Below, piece after piece: positions 1 through 11,203 of a stretch of 64,000 nt of DNA. Both the position numbers and the translations under genes were made by a program. The notes beneath the pieces were generated by a model, which saw nothing but the letters and a program-made list of their open reading frames with translations, had not been told where the DNA came from and did no database searches. Source of the DNA: Gautieria morchelliformis (taxonomy: Eukaryota > Basidiomycota > Agaricomycetes > Gomphales > Gomphaceae); the NCBI GenBank assembly GCA_015179125.1, contig WHVA01000429.1, positions 1-64,000 of the forward strand. The letters are read 5' to 3'. Within the stretch, counting starts at the first letter, position 1; every line of letters starts with the position of its first letter.

Positions 1-1972
1 CGAAGCGTTCAACGTTTCGAAGGAACCATTCCTGGGCTTCGCCGGGAGGCGCAGTGCCCCATAGCCGACCTGCGTGTCAATGCTGGTTGCCCTAGGAGGC
101 AATTATTTTTAGCCATTGTAGGATGGCTGCCACGAAGACTTCAACTCTTCGAGGTCCGATCCCCCTGCATATGGCTCGGGGTGGGCCAATTTTTACGCCG
201 GCCTTCGCTAGCACAGACTCCTCCGGGTCTGTGTCCGCGGCGTCTGCCAACGCCACGCGGATCATCCATGTGATCCCGTCGTATGGCTCCATTGGTACGA
301 TGTCGGCCTGGTCAGGGATTCCCTGGCCTTCCGTTGGGGCCATGGCTCGCTCACGCGGTTGTGACACGGCGTGGGGCAGGCTGTTATATGCCCTGGGCCC
401 GGATCGGGCTCGGGATCGGGAGCATTTGTGCTCTCGGTTCGGGGGCATTTTGTGCCTGGTGTCCCCGGTCAGTCCCGCGTTGCGGATCCGTAGCCTGCTG
501 TTGTAGGCAGTGCGCGCTTGCCGTGCGTCCTGTACGGCTTGCGTGAGCTGCTCATCGGGCAGCTGAGCGGTGTGGCTGTGGGCCACCGTCTCTTCAGCGT
601 TCTTTGCTAGTAGCTTGAGTGCCCGTGTGTGGCGGCGCGCAGCTGCGGCTTCTTTACGCTGCCAGTGTGCGACTTCGAGCTCTAAGCTCTCGGTCGTCGT
701 TTCAGAGTCAGGCTCTGAGGCGACCTGATCCCTAACGATCTGTTGGATCTTTTTACGGCTGTCCGTTGGGGCAGCCGGTTGCTCCTGAGGTTCGTTCCCG
801 AACCTTACGTCCTGTTCGACCGGGATGGCTGGCGGCGGCATTCGCTGTTTGTCTCGCTCCTTTTGGCGCGCGTCACGACTGCGTTCGTTAGCTGCGGACT
901 GTCGCGAGCTCGGACGAGTTGCGTCACGTTCCCCGCGTGGGCGGAGTGCTTTCTGGACGTCCTCCAGCGTGGCTGCGTCTTGCAGCCTGACCTCCTCCAC
1001 CTGGTGGAGTTCCTTGCCGATTGCCATTAGGGCGGCGGCGGCGTTGTCAAGCTGCGATGCCAGCTGATCGTGCTTGTGGCGTGTCAGCGTACTTGGTGCA
1101 GCGCAGCCTGCACCTGTTTGTTCAGGGCCTCTGCCTTCTCGTGGTCGATGGCGTGAGCCCTCGAGTCTTGCGACTGGAGCTTGAGTATTCCGAGTCCTGA
1201 CCATCGTCTGGGGCTCGTTTTTTTGCCGTCATCCCCTTCAGGGACGATCGTCGTCACTCTACTTCGTGAGCGTCGGTTTGAGTCATGGCTTTGTGCCGTC
1301 TTGACGTTGTTGCTCTACCGTCTGATGATGGCGAGACTTCTCTGCCCTTTCCTTTGTCCTCGGGCAGAGGGAGATGGGGGGGCGGTGCCGGCTCATCACT
1401 CGGCGTCGTCTCTTCTTCGCCACGCTCGACGAGACGTGGTCGGGGTTTTCCTCGTTCTCTACTGAGGGGACGAGGGCGGTGAGATCTATGATCTCTCCGT
1501 CTTCTATCGTCCTGGTCTCTTGGTCCAGGATAGTGTCAACCATCGTGTCACTGGGCTGCGCCTGGGGTGTGGACCTCGAGCTCGTCACTCATGTCCGTCT
1601 TCGACTGCGTGGAATCATCATGCTCGCAGCCGACAGTAGAGGGTCTACTGGAGGGTCTCAACAATGTTTAGTCGTCGATGCAGCGATCTTTTTCAAGATT
1701 GCTTCGAATCCACTATCAGTTGGTCATGTGGCGATCAACCGCAGGATAGTTCAAAAAGGTGTAAAGATATCTATCTTAAGCCTCAGGTCACAAGAGCACG
1801 ACAGAACCTGACCGATGTGTGGTATTCTGATGCTACGTAGTGACAGTGTAAGGGTAAGATGCGATGGGGACCGCTGGCTGGTTCCCACGCATAAACTATA
1901 CAGTGGGTCCCTAAGGGGCCCACTGGGATTATGTAATAACTAATGTACATGTAGATACACGGGTTATTTACA
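1..1972 (-). mobile_element. LTR retrotransposon, 5' part with gag (broken; runs off window)
   Basis: Minus-strand coding between about 1,590 and 1 has the make-up of a retroelement Gag: an acidic Ser/Thr/Glu-rich leader, a long Arg/Gln/Glu helical segment, then near the window edge a stretch (EAQEWFLRNVERF) typical of the retrotransposon gag core. Upstream of it lies a 213-bp TG...CA block (1,760-1,972) that matches a solo LTR at 40,603-40,842 and would be the 5' LTR. No target duplication flanks this LTR on its own, as expected if it is one end of a larger element. The gag reading frame is broken a few times. Most likely Ty3/gypsy, but no polymerase is in view, so the superfamily is inferred. 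Confidence 0.6.
1760..1972 (-). repeat. Small LTR, family F4 (213 bp)
   Basis: The block starts TGTAAAGATATC and ends ATTTACA. Inside it, the stretch around the words GTGGTATTCTG and TAGTGACAGTGTAAGG is shared, in inverse orientation, with 40,603-40,842. Taken as the 5' LTR of the gag-bearing element; a solo copy is the alternative. Confidence 0.5.
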
Positions 1973-4380
1973 TTCACCCACAGCTGCCGACCCGCCTCCA
2001 GTCCCCATCCCCCCCTGTTCTTGTCCCTTCTCCCCCTCCTCCTCCCCCTCCTCCTCCTCCTCCTCCCTCCAACCCACCTGTCCTCCCCCTACCCATCCCC
2101 AATCCTCCCATCATGTACCTGTGAAATGCTGACCAAATTGCTCTCATACAGGCTCGCCTGCCCAGATCGACCGACCACATGCCCAACAGAGTCCTTGTTG
2201 GAGCCAATAACAGTATGCCAATCAGCCCATCCCACATGCTCTCCTGACAGCCCAGCGCACCTGCCCTCTCGCCCTGCCCTACCCCACTTGCCCTCCCGCA
2301 CGCTCCCCTCCATGCCTGCCCCGCTCGCCTGCTCACCAGACAGCCCGTCCGCGCACGCACATGATGACCATCCCAGTTTTCCACTTTAATTTTATGGTCT
2401 CTTTCATATATAGCCAGAGCTCTGAAGGTCTTTTTCACTCGTGTTCTGGGTTGTGCCCACACACATTACTTTTAGTCTCCTAATTACACTACAGCAGATA
2501 ATTTCCAAGGGATGTTAGTCTGGCCTAGGACCTCCCAGCCTTAGGGCTCATGTTTCGGTTTTCCTGATCACGGTCACTCGCTAGCTACACTGTTTGTAAT
2601 ATCCTACATGAGCACGCGACTCACTGGATAATAATGGATAAATTAAAAATTTAAAAATAAAAATAAAAAATAAAAAATAAAAAATAAAAAATAAAAAATA
2701 AAAAATAAAAAATAAAAAAAAGATCATATATCTTATCGTATATCTTACAGGTCGGCAGCCAGAGTCACAGCCCAAGTCCAGCGCACTCCTAATGACAATG
2801 ACAGCAAGGCAGTGTCATACTTTGGCACCTGGCACCATTGGCAGATGGGTTCCAGGGACCTGCAGAGTGTTCTAGAAAACAAAGATAACAAGTGGGATTC
2901 GTGGGGTAGGGTGTATGATAGGGAGCTCACAGGTGTGGGCATGGATGCTGTGGACCTACCACTGGAAGATGGGAAGCTAGATTGGGTGGATGTGGCAAGG
3001 GGGAGGCTGGGCATTGGTTCTGGTGGGGGCTTCCATGAGCAGAGGAAGAACTCATGTAGCAGGACTTATAGCTGTTCCTTCGACTTGCTGGGGGTAAGTT
3101 GTACACCTACCTTTCTTATCAACACTTCTTTTCCTGATTGGTCTTCTGGGTCAAGCCATGTACTCTGTAGCCTTCGATTATCTATGTTTGTCATGTTTTC
3201 ATATTTTTTTTCTTTCCTATGTGCAAGTCTTTGGCATGAAATCATCAAAGCTTTAATGCTCATAAAAAAAAAACTTCATGGTGCACGCACTCAGTGCATA
3301 GCTGCATCACATCGTTAACATACCATGATTAGGCCTTGTATCTTCATTTACCATGCTATAATATATCCGTCAACCATAATACGGATGGTACAGTATCCAT
3401 ACCATACCATCAGAGGGGAGAGGTATTGATTGTACAGACAGTATAGGGTCTACCGTATGCATCAACCTGCCATATATTATATGGCTGTAGCTGTAATATA
3501 GACAGTGTGCATCCCTAATTTTGAACACCCTGTCAGACATGAGCATGCAAGACCCAAGCCTAATGCGCATGAATATCAGCAGCATTTGGCCTGGGTGGAG
3601 CCGGCATCACGTTAAATGATCTGAGACCATGACATACCTGATCATGATGGACACTAGGATATCCCAGTCCCATGAATAGAGTTCGGTATGTATATACTCC
3701 ACACGAGCGCTGTACAGTCTTGCTTTGCATGCATACACTGTCTGTGTCTGTCTTCAAGACACCCATGTGCCAAGCACCATACAGTAACCATCCATGGATG
3801 TGCCAAAGTAAAGTTCCTACACCCACCATGTGTCCTTGTTGACCCTCATGGTTTATCTTCACTCTTCAAGTCATGGTACAGCTGCACTTGACACCATCAT
3901 CACGCAGTATGCCACCTGCCACCATAGCATGTACTTCGAACCCCTCACTGAACTCATGGCTTGGAGTCACAATGCATGATACACGATGCCAGTGTTCTGC
4001 AAAGCCCAGCTTCTGCCTTGGCTAAGCCAGAGCTGAGCTGCCAGAAGCCAGGCCAGAACTGTCCTGAGGCCAGGAGCTGAGACTGAAGATGATATTAGAG
4101 TATATAGAATACAACTAGCTCCCTCAAGCGATGTTGCTCACTCATGAGCCCCAACAAAAGCCAGGCCAAGCCTGAGCCAAGCCTGAGCTGGCTCTCAGGG
4201 CCCAGCCCTAAATTATGTGAGCCCAAGCCCCTGTGAGCCAAGCCAAAGCCATGGCTTTTGAGCCGAGCCAGGCCATGCATAACACTACACAATGCACAAC
4301 CTGTGGTGCCAGTCCTGGTCTGAAAAGAGCAGAGCATGCCAAGCACTGGCGTGCATCCACCAGGGAGTACTGGTGCCATG
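1973..4380. other. Non-coding, low-complexity and repeat-derived DNA
   Basis: No convincing gene. It contains a CT-rich stretch near 2,000-2,340, an (AAAAAT)n run at about 2,641-2,717 that could be a retroposon tail or a plain microsatellite, AT-rich unique-looking sequence to 4,000, and at 4,010-4,270 a degenerate run of AGCC-type words (GAGCCAAGCC and variants). Confidence 0.5.
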
Positions 4381-4780
4381 CACTGAAGGCATATAAAAAT
4401 TTTCTGGTCTGAAAAACTGTTCAAAAAACTGTAAAGATATTCCAAACTTTTTTAGTGTTTTTAATGTAAAAAAACTATAACAAAATTTTGTGTTTTTGTT
4501 AGAATTTGTTGAGCAAGAAAATTGTAAAAAAATTTAAAGTTTTTTGCAGGGTTTTTTATGTCTTTTTATAAGTTTCTTTGTGAAAACACAAAAAGAAACC
4601 CATAAAAAACCCTGAAAAAACTTTGAATTTTTTTACAGTTTTCTTGCTCAACAAATTCTAATAAAAACACAAAATTTTATTATAGTTTTCTTCACATAAA
4701 AAACACTAAAAATATTTGGAAAATCTTTACAGTTTTTTCAACAGTTTTTCAGACAAGAAAATTTTTATATGCCTGCAGTG
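4381..4780. mobile_element. Fold-back MITE with CACTG ends (400 bp)
   Basis: The two halves are near-perfect reverse complements: arms of roughly 180-190 bp meet in a short AT-rich loop around 4,565-4,590. The ends read CACTGAAGGCATATAAAAA and, on the other strand, CACTGCAGGCATATAAAAA. The trinucleotide ATG stands directly outside both ends (4,378-4,380 and 4,781-4,783). CACTN ends plus a 3-bp target duplication are the marks of the CACTA/EnSpm superfamily. No transposase is encoded, so this is a non-autonomous copy. The high arm similarity suggests it is not old. Confidence 0.8.
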
Positions 4781-7100
4781 ATGTGTGGCTCCATTCCAAC
4801 ATTTGCCTTGGGATTGGGTTTTCCCACTGTTGCATCCATCCTCCATCCACTGGGATCTGGAATTCCAGATGCATTATGAATGCCAGTTCCCATGCATCAT
4901 CACTGACAGTGCGCATTGCATATGATTGCACAACAGTTTCCAATTACATGCATCAAGTCTGCAACAAATACAGCACTGTGTCTTTTCATAAATCAGCATC
5001 CCATCAGCAAAAAAAAAAACAGAGTTATGGATAGCATTATATAGCTTACATAGCAGCCATAGCACAGTAAACTCATGGCAATTATGTGGTGTCCCATAGC
5101 TGCCCACGACAGTTCAGTGGCATGCCATAGTGCTGTATAGCACCATAGCTCCTTGGCAGGCCTTTTCATAGCGCTGGATGGGAGTGGCTCCATAGCGCTC
5201 TCAAGGCCTATGGAGCTGTATCTGAGGCAGGTTGGGGGATATGGAATACTAGGAACCCTCACTGTGTCCTATCTTCCTCTTCTAGTGCCAGGGTGTGTTA
5301 CAGAAGAACAAGTAGTATCTTATGTCACAGTATTATTTTGAAAATGGAATAAACAGTGTTTGGTAGTAAACTTGTATAATCTCTTATTCCAACATCTCCT
5401 CATGCCCTCTGGAAGTGGCCTCTCCCATGGCAGCATCATTGTAGTGGGATCATAAGGGGCTGCAGTGTGGGCCTTGAGCGTGGGCTGTGTTGTTGCCTCC
5501 ACCATCTTCTCTCTCTTCCTCTTTGCTCTCTCCCCTGTTCTATTCTCCCTTCCCTCATGCTTCCTTGTTCCCCTCTCACTCTCATTCTCATTCTCCCCCA
5601 TCCCCCTTTCCCTTGGCACCTTCTCACTCATCTCGTGAGTCTGCATTGTGGCACTTTTCATCTCCACCATGGGCTTGCAATGTTGTGATAAACGCAATTA
5701 TCTTACTCAAATCATTTATATATAAAAAGAAACTAATAGAAAAACAAAAGAAAAACAAAAGAAAAATCAAAAGAAACACAAACTACATTCACGATAGACG
5801 TCGGCACAGACGACGATCACACGAATTTTACGACACGCTATATTACCCATAGATCGGGTAATATACAGGAGTTCGAGCGTCGGCCACGTGCGGTCGATCA
5901 GGGACGGCGCGCCTATCGGGTGATGGTATCAGCCATGACGTCGACAGGCACCAGGCCATAGGTACCGAGGGGTACGGGCACCAAACGCCGCAGAGAATAG
6001 TAGACTGCGCAGGGGTACAGGGTGTTGTGGAGTGACCTGAGAAAGTCATCTGCAACACATATACTCAATCAGCTGCCACACAAGAGAGGCACAGAGACAG
6101 CGGCCCCATCTCCAAGCCCAGCATATATGCTGGGCAGAGTAAAATCAAATCCATTTTCTATTTGAATCCCATGACACGTCTGACTGATTACTATCCTAAC
6201 AACATGTAGACAGGGGCTTTGTATACTAGGTATAGATCTCTATTTCAAAGCCCAGACAATCCTGACACTATCCCCATCACCCCATGACTTTATGACTATA
6301 AATTAGTCACCCCTTAGCTACAAAGTAGTTTTTCGACCCATCCATCCAATATCTTGAACACTAGTAGTTACTATCAACATAGTATAAATAGCTAGTACAA
6401 ATGTATGAACAAAATTATCCAGAATCGATTTTTCTGCCTCCTGAAATTGCTGTAATCTTGTTTGATAGTTACAGAGCTCAGTTCTTAACAGTTTATTCCA
6501 AATCTTCGTTGAGAGTCTACTATCACTGTTTACTCTATACTACCTTAAAAGCAAACGCTTTTGATTTGACTATCCCTTGGATCGACACTGTTCTTCTGTC
6601 GACACGGTCACGTGACCCTCATTCATCAGTGTTGCACGCGCCCCGAAGGGCTTAGTCAGCACACAGAGGGGAGGCGAACATAGTGGTTTCAACCACTAAG
6701 CAACAGATTTCATTTGATAAAAAGGCACTAATTAATATTTTAATCTAAAATGCAAGTCGATGTGTCAGTTATGGTGATAAGGGTGACAATGGCATGCATG
6801 GCTGCGTGGAGTCACACGTGTGGGTCTGGCAGCCCAGGGCGGCTGTCTCAGTCAGAGTCATGGCCATGCATGTGGTCTCCATTGTGGTCTGGGTCTGCAC
6901 AGTCAGGGTCAAGGGGCCATGACACTGCGTGATCGTGGCCTTTTCTTGTGTCCACCTCTCTCTCCCCTCCCTCTCCCTGGTCCCGCTCTCTCTTGTCTCA
7001 TGGGTCTGCAGCACAGCATCATTCATCTCCACCTCCATCTTGCAGGTGGTTGTGCGGGTCCCAGGGTCGCTCTTCTGTGTCCTCATGTCCATATGTGTGG
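4781..7100. other. Intergenic, repeat-derived, no gene recognised
   Basis: Contains related CT-rich blocks at about 5,400-5,690 and 6,850-7,090 that share wording (a Met/Cys-poor stretch around CATCTCCACC and TGCAGCA), an A-rich run at 5,727-5,790, and AT-rich sequence at 6,060-6,720. Short open frames are present but none resembles a known protein or has neighbouring splice sites that extend it. Confidence 0.4.
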
Positions 7101-7380
7101 CTTCTAGTTTCTGCAGTCAAGGTCATGGGTTGCGATGCGTGCATTAGGTGAGTGCCATGGAGGCGCAAACTTGTGTCAGAAGTGGAGTGGGCATCCCTGG
7201 CTTCAATCAGGGGCACGAAGTATATAAGTAATGTGCTGGCAGTGGAGGTCATTAGCTTTTCCTCTTTGGATCTTCGTCTACCAGGTGAGTTGTATGTCAC
7301 ATAGATAGCCCTTATTCATATCTTTGGATCCTCCTCTACCAGACCATGTGACTTCTGCTGTCTAGGGAGTTGCCCTTACA
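7100..7380 (+). repeat. LTR 3' end, related to families F5/F6
   Basis: Ends in GGAGTTGCCCTTACA at 7,380 and carries two copies of the CTTTGGATC...TACCAG word seen at the same places in the 330-bp LTRs at 34,439 and 39,711. A TATA-like AGTATATAAG lies at about 7,218. The 5' boundary is not clear. Its right end coincides with the left edge of the permease segmental duplication. Confidence 0.5.
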
Positions 7381-7381
7381 A

Positions 7382-10329
7382 CAAGTATGTAGGGCCAGTG
7401 CATCCTATTAGCTGAAGCCAAGTCCCCTCAGTCCTGAGCTTAGGACCAAGCTTACTCAGCCTTGGACTCAGGGTTCGCACCTTGACAGAGTTGGTGTCTG
7501 AGTTAGGGGCATGAGACAACTCATATTCCACCTTCAATTCCACAAGCAATGGGTGAGAACCAGAATGACACCTTCATATGAAGTGATCGGTCCTCTGCTG
7601 CTCCTGCCATTCCTTCTACACCTTTGACCAGCACATGTGGCATTTGGCCAGGCACCAACTTGTCAACATCTTCTGGGTCTGCTAGTTGAGCTCCAGGTTG
7701 TGCTCCTGGAGCCAGGTTCATGAGCTACCTATAGCCAAGGCCAGTTCTCTCTCTGTCTCTATGTGCCAGATAATTACAATGCTTATCAGATGATTGGTGC
7801 CCAGATGAAGTATCAGTCTGAGCGCCGTATTCGACTCAGCTCCAATTCACAATAAATCCGAATAAGATTCATCGGCAAATTACCCATCCTTATCACCATG
7901 ACTGCCCTGATCTCGCTGGGGCCTCCCACCTTCGCTCAATAAAACGAAGAATGGGATATGACACTGCCGTAAAGCTCATCGACAACTCGAACCCAATATC
8001 GCCACCAAATGCCGGGTCTCCAACTGTGTACTCTGTCAGCTGGTATAACGGCTATGTGAAGAACAATGGCTGACTTTTCTTCCCAATGACACCAATATAC
8101 CACAGGGTCGCCATGCCTATTAAAAGAGTCATTAATATTGAAAATTGTGAACAGGTGTCGTACCGAGAACGGCACCCATGACCCCGATGCACAGAGAAAT
8201 CGCTGCAGCAATACCGAGCGGCAGTCGGCTGGGGTTAAGGTAGTCGCCAACATTATAATTCGACCATTGGCCCTTTCGGAAAATGAAATGCTCTTCAATT
8301 AAAATGGTGCAATAAATGGCAAGCCAGTACTGTATAAAGCATAGTGAAGTTGGGATACTTGAGGAAGAAATCGGCCCCTTACTGAGAGGATGACGAGCAG
8401 GGTATCGAGCCAGGTCTCAAAGTGACTTGCGCCAACGATGGCAAGAATGATATAGACAACAGTTCCGGCGAGCACGAGGAACACGCGCTTCACGAATACT
8501 ATTAGACCAGGATGTAAAAGGACGGGATGTGACTTACGGGAATAGCTTGAGCATACTTTCCGAGCACTTGGAATGTCAATGCAAAACTGAACACCCTGGA
8601 ATAAATATAGAAACGCGACCAGGACTTAATACTTGCCTATACATGGGGGGGATATCTAAAAAGTTACATTGGCGCCAATAACCAATAATTAATGGACTTA
8701 TACGAAGCAAGATAACTCACTGTTCGCGACAATGCTCAACGCCAGCTATAATCATTTCAGTTGACTATTTCAGCAGGGGTATGTATCCCACTCACGATCA
8801 CAAGGCAAAACTTCCCAAAACCACCTGTCGGAGAAAGCGCCGCTCCCAGGAGGCCCCCAGTTCCGCCGCTTGAAAAAGCAGCTTGCCAGTCCGTGACGGT
8901 AGCCATTCCGGCGCCAAGACTTTCAATGAGAATCAGAGGGGTATTTAATCCTGAGTGAATATAAGTGAAGGCAGAGTGAACATGCTTCGATCGAAGCAAT
9001 TTACCGATGTAGTTAAGCAGAAAGATCTTAGTCGAAGATGCAGTTTCTTCCATGCGTACGGTATAATCTAAAACCTGTATACCACATTCTTCAACAGATA
9101 GGATGGGATCCGCTCACCAGCAGCAAGACTACTCCAACCGATTCCAGAGCCAAAAACGGCGGCTCCGAAGCTAAGTACACCACCGGTGGCATCTACAGGA
9201 CTCGTCATGCTCCCTAACTCCATGTGTTTCACACTCAGGCCCAGTACGATGAAGAAAATAATCGCCACAGGGATCCACGAATACCGTTCATACGTATGGA
9301 CGACTTTGTACCCGAAGAAAGGCGCCACGAAAGTGAGCACGGCAATAATTACGATGGCCGCAGCAAGTGGAATTTGGTGCGTGGTGGAAACGGCCTGAAG
9401 AGCTTGTGCTCCAACGATGCCTACCACGCGGTAAGTGGCGGTATAGCATCCGCTAAAATGGAGTGCATACTATTGATGGTCGACCAGCCTATACATGATA
9501 TGACATTCAATACTACAGGGAACCAAGCGACTGCAACCATACGGCATGGCTTAGCAGTTGTGTGGACTATAAAGGAGTTGACGCACCATAGTACCCAAAA
9601 CTGAACCGTGTGATGGTCATCTGCCTGAGCCCAAGCTTAGGACCAAAGGTCGAAAAGAAAGCGACAGGCAACTATAACATGGCGCGCAGTTCAAAGAGGG
9701 CACATTTTGAAGGGCAGGAATATAGTACTGTGGAAAGAAGGTTGAAGAACACAATTGTGAGAATTGAGATCTTGCCGGTCAAGGCGAAGGTCGATGGCCC
9801 CAGCGTTCCGAAGGCCAGGGTGGAAATCTGATGGGCAGTACTTGTCATCAACACAACCAGTGTTATGTAGTACGTACGGTGCAGTTTGCTGCGAGCCACA
9901 TCCACAAGTTGTCCATCCAATCCCGAGAGGTAACGGGCGTCCTTTCATGAGGCTGCACGCGCTCTATCCCGCGCACTTCAACACCAAATCTGTCAATCTT
10001 CTTCACGAACCTCCACATCTAGTAGTAGCATATTGACGACATCCACTATGTGCCGCTAAAGAGAGAAAGTCGCCCACTTACCTTACCCAATACTCCGGAC
10101 TGCTTTGAAGCAGCTCCCGCTCCCAACTCCTCTATCGCTGCATCCTCGTGGCCACTGGTGCTGCGCTCAAGGTCGCTGACGTTTTTTCCATCGTACGGGA
10201 CGTCGCGCGACATTCAAGCTAAGACTGGGTGGACCTGGGAGGCAGACTTCCACAGCGAACGATACTGATTGCATATTATAGGTACTTTATCATACCGTGA
10301 CGAAGCACGCAGGTTTGACGCAGATAAGA
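7382..10329. repeat. Segmental duplication, copy 1
   Basis: About 2.95 kb carrying permease copy 1 plus about 500 bp of its 3' flank. It is nearly identical, introns included, to 16,413-19,410 in the same orientation. The shared sequence begins at CAAGTATGTAGGGCC and stops after CGCAGATAAG. Intron retention shows DNA-level duplication, not retroposition. Confidence 0.85.
7893..10213 (-). CDS. NCS1 purine-cytosine permease, copy 1
   Basis: A plasma-membrane nucleobase:cation symporter of the fungal Fcy2/NCS1 family, expected to import cytosine and purines with protons. The gene is split into 15 exons that mirror copy 2; the protein is about 528 residues, the usual family length. It starts MSRDVPYDGKNVSDLE at 10,213. 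Family hallmarks include the N-terminal block with IDKFGVEVRGIERV, the segment FGYKVVHTYERYSWIP, the Gly-rich membrane segments and the C-terminal GGDIGFELSMSF. Compared with copy 2 it lacks three residues near the N terminus, has one extra residue at the end, and differs at several sites. One such site turns Asn into Pro in the otherwise conserved IPNMYS turn (exon 10). Splice sites look intact, including a GC-AG intron after that turn. The start context and frame are the same as copy 2. Confidence 0.85.
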
Positions 10330-11200
10330 GCCTGTATTGCATTTTCCAATTTGAAAAAGCAACCAGAATTGGGCAAGCCTCAATTCTCATTGCATTTTCA
10401 AGTTTTCAGTTCAGCTGAACAGGCGGGAAATTTTGTGTGATCTGGCTAGTAGCCAAACATAACGTTTCAGAGAATGGCTAGCTATCCTAGGTATGGAGGA
10501 GGGAATATGAGAATGGGAAGTACGACGGGCTGTGCTGAGCCGTGTCCTGCTCAGCCTCGCGCACGAGATGAATGGGGCCTAGACCTCACCAATCAGAGTG
10601 CGAAAAGAAAGAAGAAAGGGAGAAGGTGGGTGGGAGAGACAACTTCGCGACGTTACTTTGAGGTATGGAGGAGCGAAGGAGCGAAGGGCGTGATTACCAA
10701 TCACCCTTTCCTCTTAGCTAGCCAAGTTTGGACTTGCCACGCGTTCCTGGTGTAAGTTCAACCGTACAGCTAAATAGGTATGGAGGCGGGAGAGCGTGCG
10801 AGCTACCGAGAGGAGGTCGAAACCGAGTGGACCTTGGACCTGGACCGCTATGGGTGCCGAGCGGAAGTAGCAGTTCGTGGCACATGACTACGGAGTTATC
10901 TATGCTTCTGGCCGACAGGGATCACTATTTCTATAATTGTGCACTGCCAGTGGACGTGTTTCATACAGTTGCGGAAAAGCAAACTCGACAATCTTGCCAG
11001 CGGCTGGGGAAAAAATTTTAGCGTTAATCTGACACCAGATTTGGACTCATCGAAAACCCCAGAATCCGTCGAGTTTGAAATTTTGCCACGGCTTTTGGGT
11101 TGGCCAAAATTTTGAGCCAAAAATTAACATATAGGTGGCTGTGAGGATACTACAGCCTTAGTTACAGACAGAAAAAATCAGTTGAGGATGGCTTCCAAAG
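10330..11200. other. Intergenic, no gene recognised
   Basis: Includes several GGTATGGAGG words at about 10,490-10,790 in AG-rich context. Around 11,000-11,130 is a short imperfect inverted repeat built on GGCCAAAATTTTG. Possibly the remains of a small DNA element; no coding signal. Confidence 0.35.
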
Positions 11201-11203
11201 CCA

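Noticed and set aside
92-1204. A possible host regulatory protein with long Arg/Glu-rich helices
   Set aside because: The adjoining gag-core words and the LTR-like block just upstream make a retrotransposon Gag far more likely.
2581-2775. Phe/Leu-rich open frame
   Set aside because: It is only the translation of the (AAAAAT)n tract.
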